From positions 1 through 64,000 of the forward strand of contig NZ_JALSKT010000010.1 in the NCBI RefSeq assembly GCF_026988655.1: a stretch of DNA of 64,000 bases. Reading direction: 5' to 3'. Positions 9,539 through 20,319 of the stretch are shown here, piece by piece. Both the position numbers and the translations under genes were made by a program. The notes beneath the pieces are model-generated. The model did not search any database and had not been told where the DNA came from. It was given only the letters and a program-made list of their open reading frames with translations. The number at the start of each line of letters is the position of its first letter. Position 1 is the stretch's first letter. This DNA comes from Sulfurimonas sp. (lineage in GTDB: Bacteria; Campylobacterota; Campylobacteria; Campylobacterales; Sulfurimonadaceae).

Positions 9539-11254
9539 ATGATTGACGTTGAAAAAATGATTACGAAAAAGTATCCAAAACTTAAAAACAACAAAATAAT
9601 CAAAGGGGCAATCTCCAAATTTGCCGATGCAATAGTGCATGAAAAAGAGTTAAATGAATTTTTAGAAAAAAATGCTCATCTAGGAAGTTATGAATTTATA
9701 GATGAGATATTTGATAAGCTAAACTTTAATTTTTCAGCTTCAGATAGTGATGTACAAAACATACCTGAATCAGGAAGAGTTGTCATCATTGCAAACCATC
9801 CGCTTGGTGGTCTTGATGCTATATCTTTAATTAAACTTGTCAGTTCTGTACGTAAAGATATAAAAGTAGTTGCCAATGACTTTCTTGAAGTCCTCACACC
9901 ACTCAAGCCCATACTGTTAAGTATAAACAACTTTCAAAGCAGACAAAAAAAAGATGCAATTACTCAGGTTTATCAAGCTTTAGAAGATGAAAAAGCCATC
10001 ATCATCTTCCCTTCAGGAGAAGTAAGTCGTGCAGGAGCAAAAGGCATACAAGATAAAGTCTGGCATAAAGGATTTTTAAAATTTGCCCAACGAAGTAATG
10101 CTCCTATACTGCCTATATTTATAGGTGGAAAAAACTCTAAAACATTTTACTCTGTATCAACTCTCAACAAAAAACTCTCAACACTTTTACTGATTCATGA
10201 ACTCTTTAAGCAAAAAAACAAAAGTATTGAGTTAAAAGTGGGTGAAATAATTCCTAATGAAAATATTCTTCCAAAAGGAATTAAAACAAACAAAATAATT
10301 GAGCTGTACAAAAAACATCTTTATAGTCTAAAAAAAAATAAAAGTTACTTTATAACCCAAAAGGCAATTGCGCATCCTGAAGATAGAAGACTTATCAAAA
10401 AAGAACTCAAAAATTCCCAACTTTTAGGAGAAACAAAAGATGGAAAAAAAATCTATCTTTACTCTTCTGAGGATAATAACTCAATAGTTATTAATGAGAT
10501 AGGTCGTCTGAGAGAAGTCTCATTTAGAAAAGTGGGTGAAGGTATCAACAAAAAAAGAGATATTGACAAATACGATAGATATTACAAACATATAGTCCTT
10601 TGGGATGATGAAGATTTAGAAATAGTAGGGGCATATCGTATTGCTGAGTGTAAACAAATCATCCAATCAAAAGGTGTGGATGCACTCTATACGACGACAC
10701 TCTTTAACTACAATGAAAACTTTAAACCCTATCTTCATGATTCTATAGAACTCGGTAGAAGTTTCGTACAGCCTAAATACTGGGGAAGTCGCGCACTTGA
10801 TTATCTTTGGTATGGCATAGGTGCGTATCTACGTAATAATCCCCAAATCAAGTATATGTATGGTCCAGTATCTATCAGCGCAAATTATTCCAAAACCGCA
10901 AAAGATATGCTTTTATATTTTTATAATAAAAATTTTCAAGATGATAAAAACCTTGTAAGTGCCAAAATCCCATATAATTTTAAATCCGATGAAGCATTAA
11001 TCAAAAACCTCAAAGAAGAGTTCAATGCACCCGAGTATAAAGAAAACTTTAAAACGCTTAAAAAGGCACTGAACTCTATTGGAGCTAGTGTGCCAACACT
11101 CTACAAGCAGTATGCAGACCTTTGTGAAAAAGGGGGAATAAAATTTTCAGCTTATAATGTTGACCCTGATTTTTCAAACTGCATCGACAGCTTTATAATC
11201 GTAGACATCAGTAAAATAAAAGAATCTCAAAGAAAGAGATACATCACATCATGA
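9539..11254 (+). CDS. olsF: Bifunctional acyltransferase, probable ornithine lipid synthase OlsF (PlsC-like plus OlsB-like GNAT)
   Basis: N-terminal acyltransferase motif NHPLGGLDA and FPSGEVSR; C-terminal OlsB/hemolysin-like GNAT (ELGRSFVQPKYWGSRALDYLWYGIGAYL). Confidence 0.75.
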   Translation: MIDVEKMITKKYPKLKNNKIIKGAISKFADAIVHEKELNEFLEKNAHLGSYEFIDEIFDKLNFNFSASDSDVQNIPESGRVVIIANHPLGGLDAISLIKLVSSVRKDIKVVANDFLEVLTPLKPILLSINNFQSRQKKDAITQVYQALEDEKAIIIFPSGEVSRAGAKGIQDKVWHKGFLKFAQRSNAPILPIFIGGKNSKTFYSVSTLNKKLSTLLLIHELFKQKNKSIELKVGEIIPNENILPKGIKTNKIIELYKKHLYSLKKNKSYFITQKAIAHPEDRRLIKKELKNSQLLGETKDGKKIYLYSSEDNNSIVINEIGRLREVSFRKVGEGINKKRDIDKYDRYYKHIVLWDDEDLEIVGAYRIAECKQIIQSKGVDALYTTTLFNYNENFKPYLHDSIELGRSFVQPKYWGSRALDYLWYGIGAYLRNNPQIKYMYGPVSISANYSKTAKDMLLYFYNKNFQDDKNLVSAKIPYNFKSDEALIKNLKEEFNAPEYKENFKTLKKALNSIGASVPTLYKQYADLCEKGGIKFSAYNVDPDFSNCIDSFIIVDISKIKESQRKRYITS

Positions 11255-13014
11255 CAAATGAAAAACTAACACCACAACTTTTAAAAACTCTTGAAGTGCT
11301 TGACTTTGCGTTTCAACCTATCATCAACATACACAGTGGAAAAATTTATGGAGTCGAAGCACTGCTAAGAAATTTCCAAGAAGTTGGTTTTCGCTCTATC
11401 TTTAGCCTCTTTGATGCAGTTTACAATCAAAAAATGCTCTATAATTTTGATCTTGCTCTTCGAAAAAAAGCATTTATAAAGTATACTGAAATTACAGAAT
11501 ATGAAAATATAAAACTCTTTTACAATCTAGACAATAGACTCTTCTCAATGAATGATTTTTCATCTGGTAATACAAAAAAAATTCTTAAAGATTTAAATAT
11601 CAAGCAAGATAGAATATGCTTTGAAATTTCAGAGAGACATGAGATTTCCAATGAATTTGATTTAGAAATGGTTGTACAACATTATAAGGCAGAAGACTTT
11701 TTCATTGCTATTGATGACTTTGGAGTCGGTTATGCTGGATATAAACTTTTTTATGATTCGACACCAAATATCATTAAAATAGATAGATTTTTTCTCCAAG
11801 AGATACAAACAAATCTCAAAAAAAAGCTAATGGTTAGAAATATCACACACTTAGCTATCCAACTCGGAATAAAAGTAATAGCCGAAGGGATTGAAACAAA
11901 AGAAGAATATCTCACCTGCTTGGACATTGGCTGTCACTTTGCACAAGGCTACTACATCCAAAGACCAACACAAGAGAGTAGTAGAATCTTACCTACATAT
12001 ACTCACGTCGTTGATCTCCTTGAACAAAACAAACGAGGTACAACAGAAAAATCACTGCTTCTTAATTATGTAAATAAAGTTGTACCTATTGATATAAATA
12101 GTAGTATGGAAAAAGTAATTGATTACTTTAAGGTACACAAAGATGTTGCTGTTGTTCCCATCATAAATGCTAACAAAGAGCCTAAAGGTATTCTTCTTGA
12201 ATCACAAATCAAAGATTTTCTCTATTCCCCATTTGGCATATCACTTTTACTCAACAAAAACAACAATGCAACCATTCCTACTCTCTTGAATGAATGTGGA
12301 CATATTGATGTAAACAGTAGTCTAAGCACGCTTATAGAACTTTTTGCGAACAATCCTGAGTCTACAGGGATTATCATTACAAAAGATGCATGCTATTATG
12401 GATTTTTATCAGCAAAAGCTATTATAAATTTAATGCATCAAGAAAATATCATACAAGCAAGAGATCAAAATCCTCTGACAAAGCTTCCTGGCAACACTAT
12501 GATAGATAAGTGTATTACAGCTGTTCTTAACTCATCCAAAAATCATATATTGTGCTACTTTGATTTAGATAACTTTAAAGCATTCAATGATGTGTATGGA
12601 TTTAGAAATGGCGATAGAATTATTCAACTTTTTGCCAATATACTCAGAAAAAAAATACCAAAAAAAGATTTTATTGGACACATTGGTGGGGATGATTTTT
12701 TTGCTTCATTGCAAGATATAAATACACAAGAGTATGAAGTACATATCAATATAATTAAAAAAGTTTTACATGACTTTTCAGAAGATGCAAAAGGTTTTTA
12801 TTCCAAAGAGGATAGAGAAAAAGGCTTTATTGTTGCAAAAGACAGATATGGAGTAACTCGTAAATATCCTCTCTTAACTGTTAGTGCATCTATTCTCATA
12901 GTTTCCAAACATTGTAAAAGCTACTCTGAAGAAGATATAAATCAAGTATTGAGTTCTCAAAAAAAAGTTGCAAAAAGTGATGAAAACCATCTAGCTATAA
13001 GCTGTTTACTATAA
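11251..13014 (+). CDS. EAL-CBS-GGDEF cyclic-di-GMP protein
   Basis: EALLR and DDFGVGYAGYKLFYDSTPNIIKID (EAL), central CBS-like repeats, C-terminal GGDDFF (GGDEF-like). Confidence 0.85.
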   Translation: MTNEKLTPQLLKTLEVLDFAFQPIINIHSGKIYGVEALLRNFQEVGFRSIFSLFDAVYNQKMLYNFDLALRKKAFIKYTEITEYENIKLFYNLDNRLFSMNDFSSGNTKKILKDLNIKQDRICFEISERHEISNEFDLEMVVQHYKAEDFFIAIDDFGVGYAGYKLFYDSTPNIIKIDRFFLQEIQTNLKKKLMVRNITHLAIQLGIKVIAEGIETKEEYLTCLDIGCHFAQGYYIQRPTQESSRILPTYTHVVDLLEQNKRGTTEKSLLLNYVNKVVPIDINSSMEKVIDYFKVHKDVAVVPIINANKEPKGILLESQIKDFLYSPFGISLLLNKNNNATIPTLLNECGHIDVNSSLSTLIELFANNPESTGIIITKDACYYGFLSAKAIINLMHQENIIQARDQNPLTKLPGNTMIDKCITAVLNSSKNHILCYFDLDNFKAFNDVYGFRNGDRIIQLFANILRKKIPKKDFIGHIGGDDFFASLQDINTQEYEVHINIIKKVLHDFSEDAKGFYSKEDREKGFIVAKDRYGVTRKYPLLTVSASILIVSKHCKSYSEEDINQVLSSQKKVAKSDENHLAISCLL

Positions 13015-13120
13015 CTATCTGAAACAATATAGAAAATTGATTATTTTTTAATCACTTACAAAGTTGTAAATTTAGATTAATAAGATATACTAAGTGCAGA
13101 TAAAATTCAGGAGAAAATTA

Positions 13121-14551
13121 ATGGGAAAATTCGTTAATAATATAGAAGAGTTCTTTACATTTTGTAATGAAAATGATGTTCAATTTGTAGATTTAAGATT
13201 TAGTGATATCAAAGGTGCATGGCATCACCTTACATACCGTTATAGTGCTGTTAATGCAGAAATTTTAGAAAATGGTTTCCCATTTGATGGTTCTTCAGTT
13301 GAAAACTGGCAACCAATTAATGAATCAGATATGCTTTTAAAAGCTGATGTACCAACAGCATTTCTTGATCCTTTTACTGCTGATCCTACTGTTATTCTTA
13401 TTTGTGATGTGTATGACATTTATAAAAATGAACTATATGAAAGATGTCCACGTTCAATTGCTAAAAAAGCATTAAAATATGCTGCTGAACATGGAATTGC
13501 TGACGCTGCATATTTTGGACCTGAAAATGAGTTTTTCATTTTTGACAATGTACAATTTGTTGACAATATCAACGAAATTGGTTTCAAAGTAGATACAGAA
13601 GAAGGCGAATGGAATTCAAATACTTCATATGACGATATGTACAATACAGGTCACAGACCAGGAACTAAGGGTGGTTACTTCCCTGTTGCACCAACAGATT
13701 CTATGGTAGATATGCGCGCTGAAATGATGCAAGTATTAGAGCAAGTTGGTCTTGAAGTTATTCTTGGTCATCATGAAGTTGCTCAAGGTCAAGGTGAAAT
13801 CGGAATCGTATTTGGTGACATCATCACAGCAGGTGACAATGTTCAAAAATATAAATACGTTGTAAAAATGATTGCACACCTTAATGGAAAAACTGCTACA
13901 TTTATGCCTAAACCACTGTATGGTGACAATGGAAATGGTATGCATGTACACCAATCATTATGGAAAGATGGTAAAAACCTTTTCTATAAAGAAGGTGGAT
14001 ATGGAAACCTTTCTGATTTAGCAATTAACTATGCTGGTGGTATCTTTAAACACTCTGCAGCAGTTGCTTCATTCACTAACCCAACAACAAACTCATACAA
14101 GCGTCTACTTCCAGGTTTTGAAGCACCAAGTATTCTTACTTACTCTGCTAAAAACCGTTCAGCAGCTTGTCGTGTTCCATATGGTGCAGGTGAAAAAGCT
14201 ACTCGTATTGAGATGAGATTCCCAGACAGCACAGCTTGTCCTTACCTTGCATTTGCTGCAATGATGATGGCTGGACTTGATGGTATCACTAAAAATGAAA
14301 TGCCTGTAGGTCCACTTGATGAAGATTTATTTGAACTTTCTCAAGCTGAAATTGCAGAGCGTGGAATTCCACAAATGCCACATACACTTCGTGAAGCCTT
14401 AGAAGGTCTTGCAGGTGATTATGAATTCTTAAAACCTGTATTTTCTGAAACATTTATCAAAACATACCTTGAGTATAGATTTGAGCGTGATGTTATCCCT
14501 GATGAGGGTCGTCCAACTGCATATGAGTTTAAAACTACTTATCAATGCTAA
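13121..14551 (+). CDS. glnA: Glutamine synthetase type I
   Basis: [58 protein letters not shown]; start moved to [11 protein letters not shown] after aggag RBS. Confidence 0.96.
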   Translation: MGKFVNNIEEFFTFCNENDVQFVDLRFSDIKGAWHHLTYRYSAVNAEILENGFPFDGSSVENWQPINESDMLLKADVPTAFLDPFTADPTVILICDVYDIYKNELYERCPRSIAKKALKYAAEHGIADAAYFGPENEFFIFDNVQFVDNINEIGFKVDTEEGEWNSNTSYDDMYNTGHRPGTKGGYFPVAPTDSMVDMRAEMMQVLEQVGLEVILGHHEVAQGQGEIGIVFGDIITAGDNVQKYKYVVKMIAHLNGKTATFMPKPLYGDNGNGMHVHQSLWKDGKNLFYKEGGYGNLSDLAINYAGGIFKHSAAVASFTNPTTNSYKRLLPGFEAPSILTYSAKNRSAACRVPYGAGEKATRIEMRFPDSTACPYLAFAAMMMAGLDGITKNEMPVGPLDEDLFELSQAEIAERGIPQMPHTLREALEGLAGDYEFLKPVFSETFIKTYLEYRFERDVIPDEGRPTAYEFKTTYQC

Positions 14552-14557
14552 TTTAAC

Positions 14558-14576
14558 CTCTCCCTATTTGGGAGAG
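14558..14576 (+). terminator. glnA terminator hairpin
   Basis: ctctccc-tattt-gggagag. Confidence 0.55.
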
Positions 14577-14705
14577 TAAATAATAAAAATTATCTTTAAC
14601 TTTCTTCATTAACCCACAAAATCCTTTTTAAAAAACTCCAATTTCGATATAATTCGCTTCATACATGTAAGAGTGTAGTAATATTCAAGTACAAAAGGAT
14701 TTTCA

Positions 14706-16364
14706 ATGAAAAATATTCCTAAAGGCAAATACAAGCCTTATCCTAAGATAGACTTGCCAGAGAGAAAATGGCCGGACAATACAATAACAAAAGCACCTAT
14801 ATGGTGTAGTGTAGATTTACGTGATGGAAATCAGGCACTTATCAACCCTATGGATATGAAGAAAAAACTTGAATTATTTGCACTCTTACTCAAACTTGGT
14901 TTTAAAGAGATAGAAGTTGGTTTTCCTTCTGCTTCAAAAATAGAATTTGATTTTTTGCGTAAACTTGTTACGGATAACTTAATACCTGATGATGTAACTA
15001 TCCAGGTACTTGTCCAAGCAAGAGAACATCTTATTGCTAAAACTTTTGAAGCCCTAGATGGTGTCAAAAAAGCAACTGTTCATCTTTATAATTCAACTTC
15101 TATTGCACAAAGAAAAATCGTCTTTGCAAAAACGCAAGATGAGATTATTGACTTAGCTTTAGAAGGTGTTGATTTAGTGAAGAGATATGAGGCAAATCAT
15201 AATGGAGAAATATTTTTAGAATACTCTCCAGAGAGTTTCACCGGAACTGAGCTAGACTTTGCAGCGCGCATCTCAAACGCAGTAACTGCACGTTGGGGCA
15301 TTAATGAAGATAGAAAAGTCATTATTAACCTACCTGCAACTGTGGAGATGGCTACGCCAAATATTTATGCAGACCAGATAGAGTGGATGAGTAGACATTT
15401 AGACAATCGTGAAAATGTCATCATCTCGACCCATACGCATAATGACAGAGGAACCTCCATCGCAGCAACAGAACTTGCACTCTTAGCAGGGGCTGATAGA
15501 GTGGAAGGAACGCTTTTAAGCAATGGTGAGAGAACAGGTAATGTTGACATTATTACGCTTGCGCTTAATATGACTTCACAAGGAATAGATACGGGGCTTG
15601 ACTTTTCAGACATAAATGAAGTGGTTCAAGTAGTTGAGCAATGTACTGAACTACCGACACATCCTAGACATCCTTATGTAGGGGAGCTTGTTTATACTGC
15701 ATTTTCCGGTTCGCATCAAGATGCTATCAATAAGGGTCTTGCATATCAACAAGCAAAAGAGGACCCTTTTTGGGAAGTACCTTACCTGCCAATAGACCCA
15801 GCTGATGTTGGTCGTACTTATGAGAGTATCATTCGTATAAATTCACAATCAGGAAAAGGCGGGGTAGCTTATATTTTAGAACACAGCTATGGTTATCATC
15901 TTCCAAAAAGTATGCACCCTGAAATTGGTCGTGCAGTACAAACTTTAAGTGATCAAAAAGGCAGAGAGCTAGAAGCTGATGAAATATTGGAAGTATTTAA
16001 AAATACATACTTTAATATCAAAGAGCATATCTCTTTTAAGGATGTCTCCTTAAGTACTGACAATGGTGTGTCAAAATGTACTTTAACCTATCTTTACAAT
16101 AATAAAGAAATTGTATCTAAAGGTGAAGGCAATGGTCCCATTGATGCCTGTAAAGATGCACTTATGAAAGAGTATAAAAATGATTTTACTATCAAATCCT
16201 ATTCTGAGCACTCATGTGGTGACAAAAGTACAGCAAAAGCTGTAGCCTATATCGAGATACAAAGCAGAGAATTACTTTCATGTTTTGGTGTCGGTACAGA
16301 CAATGACATAACAGTCGCTTCAATAAAAGCAATGTTTTGTGCACTAAACAGAGCTTTTAGCTAA
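14706..16364 (+). CDS. leuA: 2-isopropylmalate synthase
   Basis: WCSVDLRDGNQALINPM, STHTHNDRGTSIAATELALLAGADRVEGTLLSNGERTGN. Confidence 0.95.
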   Translation: MKNIPKGKYKPYPKIDLPERKWPDNTITKAPIWCSVDLRDGNQALINPMDMKKKLELFALLLKLGFKEIEVGFPSASKIEFDFLRKLVTDNLIPDDVTIQVLVQAREHLIAKTFEALDGVKKATVHLYNSTSIAQRKIVFAKTQDEIIDLALEGVDLVKRYEANHNGEIFLEYSPESFTGTELDFAARISNAVTARWGINEDRKVIINLPATVEMATPNIYADQIEWMSRHLDNRENVIISTHTHNDRGTSIAATELALLAGADRVEGTLLSNGERTGNVDIITLALNMTSQGIDTGLDFSDINEVVQVVEQCTELPTHPRHPYVGELVYTAFSGSHQDAINKGLAYQQAKEDPFWEVPYLPIDPADVGRTYESIIRINSQSGKGGVAYILEHSYGYHLPKSMHPEIGRAVQTLSDQKGRELEADEILEVFKNTYFNIKEHISFKDVSLSTDNGVSKCTLTYLYNNKEIVSKGEGNGPIDACKDALMKEYKNDFTIKSYSEHSCGDKSTAKAVAYIEIQSRELLSCFGVGTDNDITVASIKAMFCALNRAFS

Positions 16365-16397
16365 AATTAAATATCATAAGTATAGAAAAATACACAA

Positions 16398-16514
16398 GTA
16401 GCGGTCCTCTCTGATACGGTAAATCAAAACTCAAGTCACCCTGAACTTGATTCAGGGTGACTTGAGTTTTGAAGTTGTCTTAGTTTTGATGTACCGTACC
16501 TCACTGACTGCTAC
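16398..16514. repeat. MITE/REP-like palindromic element between convergent leuA and PBP1A genes
   Basis: Inner perfect 21-bp arms caaaactcaagtcaccctgaa (16425-16445) / ttcagggtgacttgagttttg (16451-16471); outer imperfect arms gtagcggtcctctctgatacggtaaatcaaaact vs reverse complement of agttttgatgtaccgtacctcactgactgctac. Confidence 0.7.
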
Positions 16515-16532
16515 AGCTTAACTATAAATTTA

Positions 16533-18539
16533 TTAAAATAACAACTCCCCTTCTGGGTCTGCTTCATCTTCTGCTCTTGGCGGTTTGGATATATCACTAA
16601 AGTACTCTTTTTTTCCATCAATCTCAACTTCAATAATACCCTCAGGCACATCAAATTTTCTTTTTACTTGCGGATATAAATTTAATACATTTTCAAAATA
16701 TTTTTTAAACGCAGGACCGGCAACGCGTCCTCCTGTTTCTTTATGATACATCGGGGTATTGTTATCATTCCCAAACCATACTACACATTCTATCGTTGGA
16801 GAATAGCCTGCGAACCAAGCATCTATATTTTTATTTGTAGTTCCCGTTTTACCAGCGAGTTCTATCCCTCTTGCTCTTGCTCGTCTTCCTGTACCTCTTT
16901 TAACTACATCTTGCAATATTGTTGTCATAATATATGCCTGTGTAGCAAGTGAAGTTTGATGCGACGTATACTCTTTTTCATACACGGTACTACCAGACTT
17001 ATCAATGCTGTCAATTAAATGCGGTTCAACCTGTACTCCATTATTTGAAAAAGAAGTATAATATTTTGCAAGTTGTAAAGGTGAGAGAGACATTGTCCCT
17101 AAAGCAATAGATAAATCATTTGGCAGTTTTTTAATATTGAACTTTCTCAACTCTCTTAAAAGTTGAGAAAGCCCTATATCGTTGACTAGATTTATCGTAG
17201 CAAGGTTTCGTGAATGCACAAGTGCCTCTCGTAGTGTAACTAGCCCTTTATAATTTTTTTCATAATTTTTCGGACGCCATTTCATATCTTCACCATCTTT
17301 TTCATAGTTATATGTTTTAGCAATATCTACAAGTTTTGTTGCTCCAGAATAGCCTAAATCAATAGCAACTTGGTATATAAACGGTTTAAACGCAGAACCA
17401 GGTTGGCGTCTTCCTTGTGTTGCACGATTATAAGAACTTTTCTTATAATCTACACTTCCCACAAGTGCTAGTATATCCCCGGTTGCTGAGTCAAGAGAGA
17501 CTATGGCACCATTGAGTTGGGATACATTAACATCTTGAAGCTGAAAACTTTCATCATTATTTACTAGAGCCTCTTGCTCTTTTTGCAAATCTTTTTCTTT
17601 ATACTTTTGTATACGTTTGAGTGATAAATCATAAGCATATGTAAGTGACTCTCTCGCAGCCTTTTGCAGCCTCAAATCCACTGTTGTATATATTTCATAC
17701 CCACCCGTTTTCAGATCATTTCTCCCCATCTCACGAAATCTTCTTGCAACTTCATCCACAATAAAAGGAGCTTTATTCTGCGTGAGAGTATCATCATACA
17801 CTTTTGGTCGTGTAATAAGTGCCTTTTCAAATGTAGCATCATCTATCCAACCTAACGTATGCATTCTAGCGATAACACGATTAGCTCTTCCCATAGATAT
17901 TTCATAATTTTTTGTCGGTGCATAGGTACTTGGAGCTTTAGGTAGTCCAACTAAAATTGCCATCTCTTTAAGGCTTAAATCTGAGAGCTTTTTATGAAAA
18001 TAGCCATCAGCTGCAGTTTTAATACCATAATACCCATGCCCATAATAGATTTCATTTAAGTATCTTTCTAAAATCTCTTGCTTGGTTAAAGCCTGCTCTA
18101 TTTTATATGAAAAGATAAGTTCTTTAATTTTACGTGAAAGTTTTTTCTCTCGTGTTAAAAGTTTATTTTTAACAAGCTGCTGCGTAATTGTACTCGCACC
18201 TTCAACCATCTTTCTCGCTTTAACATCTTTAATAATTGCACGAAAAATTGCATCAAAATTTACACCAGAATGTTCAAAAAAGCTTGTATCTTCTATGGCC
18301 ACAAGTGCTTCTATCACACGAGGAGGTATCTCATCAAACCTAGCATAATATCTATGTTTTTTATTAAAAACGTTTGCTATTTTTTCTCCATTTTTATCAT
18401 AAATTCGGCTTGTCACTTCAGGTTTGTAATCAACCAAAGATGAAATGTCATACTCATAGTTAAAATAATAATATCCGATAATTCCAAAAGGCGTTAAAAC
18501 ACCTAAAATAAATAAGCTTAAAAATATTTTTTTAATCAT
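16533..18539 (-). CDS. Penicillin-binding protein 1A (transglycosylase/transpeptidase)
   Basis: Transglycosylase EDTSFFEHSGVNFDAI, GASTITQQLVKN; transpeptidase RQPGSAFKPF, GKTGTTN. Confidence 0.93.
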   Translation of the reverse strand: MIKKIFLSLFILGVLTPFGIIGYYYFNYEYDISSLVDYKPEVTSRIYDKNGEKIANVFNKKHRYYARFDEIPPRVIEALVAIEDTSFFEHSGVNFDAIFRAIIKDVKARKMVEGASTITQQLVKNKLLTREKKLSRKIKELIFSYKIEQALTKQEILERYLNEIYYGHGYYGIKTAADGYFHKKLSDLSLKEMAILVGLPKAPSTYAPTKNYEISMGRANRVIARMHTLGWIDDATFEKALITRPKVYDDTLTQNKAPFIVDEVARRFREMGRNDLKTGGYEIYTTVDLRLQKAARESLTYAYDLSLKRIQKYKEKDLQKEQEALVNNDESFQLQDVNVSQLNGAIVSLDSATGDILALVGSVDYKKSSYNRATQGRRQPGSAFKPFIYQVAIDLGYSGATKLVDIAKTYNYEKDGEDMKWRPKNYEKNYKGLVTLREALVHSRNLATINLVNDIGLSQLLRELRKFNIKKLPNDLSIALGTMSLSPLQLAKYYTSFSNNGVQVEPHLIDSIDKSGSTVYEKEYTSHQTSLATQAYIMTTILQDVVKRGTGRRARARGIELAGKTGTTNKNIDAWFAGYSPTIECVVWFGNDNNTPMYHKETGGRVAGPAFKKYFENVLNLYPQVKRKFDVPEGIIEVEIDGKKEYFSDISKPPRAEDEADPEGELLF

Positions 18540-19225
18540 TTTCTAAATTTCCTATTTGTAAAATTTGCTTCTATTAATGTTTTAGTATACTCTTCTTTAG
18601 GACTTGCTATCACCTGAACTATTTTACCACTCTCAACTACTCTTCCCTCTTTAATGATACAAACATCTTCACACAAATCTTTTGCTGAGTTAATATCATG
18701 TGTTACAAAAAGCATTTTAAATGCCTCTTTTTTTTGTAAACGTTTTAAAAGCTCTATGATTATCGTTTTTGTCTCTGGGTCAAGTGCAGTTGTTGGTTCA
18801 TCAAGGAGTAAAAGTTTAGGCTTTGATTCAAGCGCTATAGCGATGACCACACGTTGTAACTGTCCACCAGAAAGCTCAGGAGCAAAACGCTCCAAAAGAG
18901 ACGTATCCAGCCCAACTTCTTTAAAAAGTTCTGCTACTCTGCCCTCATCTACAAAAAATTGTTTTTTTATTTTTGTTAATGGGGAGAGTGCTGTAAAAGG
19001 ATTTTGAGGAACAAAAGCCACTGTTTTACCTGCAATCAGTTCAAAGTCAAACCCTTCTTTAAGTTCTACTCTCATCTCTTTTGGCAACATTCCCAACAGT
19101 GCTTTAATGGTTAGACTTTTCCCACTACCACTTTGTCCGATAAGGGCAAGAGAGTTTTCAATATGAAAAGATATATCTACTAAAGTTTTTTCACGATATT
19201 TTATTTTGAGTTTTTCTACATTCAT
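18536..19225 (-). CDS. ABC transporter ATP-binding protein (oligopeptide/nickel-type)
   Basis: GQSGSGKSLTIKALLGMLP, LSGGQLQRVVIAIAL, LLLLDEPTTALDP. Confidence 0.85.
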   Translation of the reverse strand: MNVEKLKIKYREKTLVDISFHIENSLALIGQSGSGKSLTIKALLGMLPKEMRVELKEGFDFELIAGKTVAFVPQNPFTALSPLTKIKKQFFVDEGRVAELFKEVGLDTSLLERFAPELSGGQLQRVVIAIALESKPKLLLLDEPTTALDPETKTIIIELLKRLQKKEAFKMLFVTHDINSAKDLCEDVCIIKEGRVVESGKIVQVIASPKEEYTKTLIEANFTNRKFRK

Positions 19226-20319
19226 TCTCTAAACGCAGCCACTCTTTTACATATCTCTCGCAACGCTTCATCACTCTCACCCAAACGTGCTATAAGTCTT
19301 ATAATAGCATGAGGGACTGTGGGCTGCCGAATAGCACCAACCCCATAGCCATCATTTAAAAGAGCGTTCTTAATCTCTATGACTTTTTTGTTCTCCCCTA
19401 TAGATATAGGGACGATTAGCCCATCTATTTTTATACCCAACTCATCGAAAACTATTTCTTGACGAAGGGCTATCTCTTTTTTTAACTCTACTGCGTTTGA
19501 GAGAATAAAATCGAGTGACTGATGTGCAAGTAAGGTATCATACAAAGAGAGTGAAGTTGCATATATAACAGGTTTCGCTCTGTTAAGGAGATACTCTACA
19601 ATATGCCCAGACCCTAGGATGAATGCTCCAAAACTTCCATATGCTTTACCAAGTGTTCCCATTTTTATATAGTTGTTTTTAATTTCAATATCATAATAAT
19701 CAAAAACACCCATAAGTTTTTTTCCAATGACACCGCTGCTATGTGCTTCATCAACTATAATAATTGCTTCATAGTTATCAGCAAGTGCAAAAACCTCTTT
19801 TGAGCAGATATCCCCATCCATTGAGTAGATACCCTCAACTGCAACAATTTTTCTTTTTGCAGTTGAGTTTTGTAACAACTCTTCAAGATGTTTCATATCA
19901 TTATGTCTAAAAAAATGCACTGCAATATCGCCAATACTTGAAGCTAAAATACCCGATGCATGATAAAACTCATCCATAAAAAGAACATCACCACGACGAA
20001 CAAGTGCTTCAATGAGTGCAATGTTCGCATTGAAACCGCTACCAAGCACTATCCCTGCTTCAAATCCATTTGCCTTACACATTGCATCTTCAAACTCTTT
20101 ATGTATTTGATGATATCCATTTACTAGCATAGAGGCTTTAGAGCTTTGCAATGGTTGCGCCTGAAGAATAGCACAAGCTTGTTTGTGCAAATCTTTGTTA
20201 TGTGCTAAACCAAGATAGTCGTTAGAAGCAAAGTCTTTCAAACGCATATCTACAACTTCTCTGGTTCTATATCTACCTGCCCGTTTAAGCGCCTTGAGCT
20301 CATTCTCGTAAAAAATCAT
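19222..20319 (-). CDS. bioF: 8-amino-7-oxononanoate synthase-like PLP acyltransferase
   Basis: FASNDYLGLAHN, VDEAHSSGVIGKKLMG, TLGKAYGSFGAFILG. Confidence 0.82.
   Translation of the reverse strand: MIFYENELKALKRAGRYRTREVVDMRLKDFASNDYLGLAHNKDLHKQACAILQAQPLQSSKASMLVNGYHQIHKEFEDAMCKANGFEAGIVLGSGFNANIALIEALVRRGDVLFMDEFYHASGILASSIGDIAVHFFRHNDMKHLEELLQNSTAKRKIVAVEGIYSMDGDICSKEVFALADNYEAIIIVDEAHSSGVIGKKLMGVFDYYDIEIKNNYIKMGTLGKAYGSFGAFILGSGHIVEYLLNRAKPVIYATSLSLYDTLLAHQSLDFILSNAVELKKEIALRQEIVFDELGIKIDGLIVPISIGENKKVIEIKNALLNDGYGVGAIRQPTVPHAIIRLIARLGESDEALREICKRVAAFRE

Noticed and set aside
18654-19007. 117-aa + strand ORF opposite the ABC ATPase
   Set aside because: Ser-rich shadow ORF antisense to an ATPase with Walker motifs.
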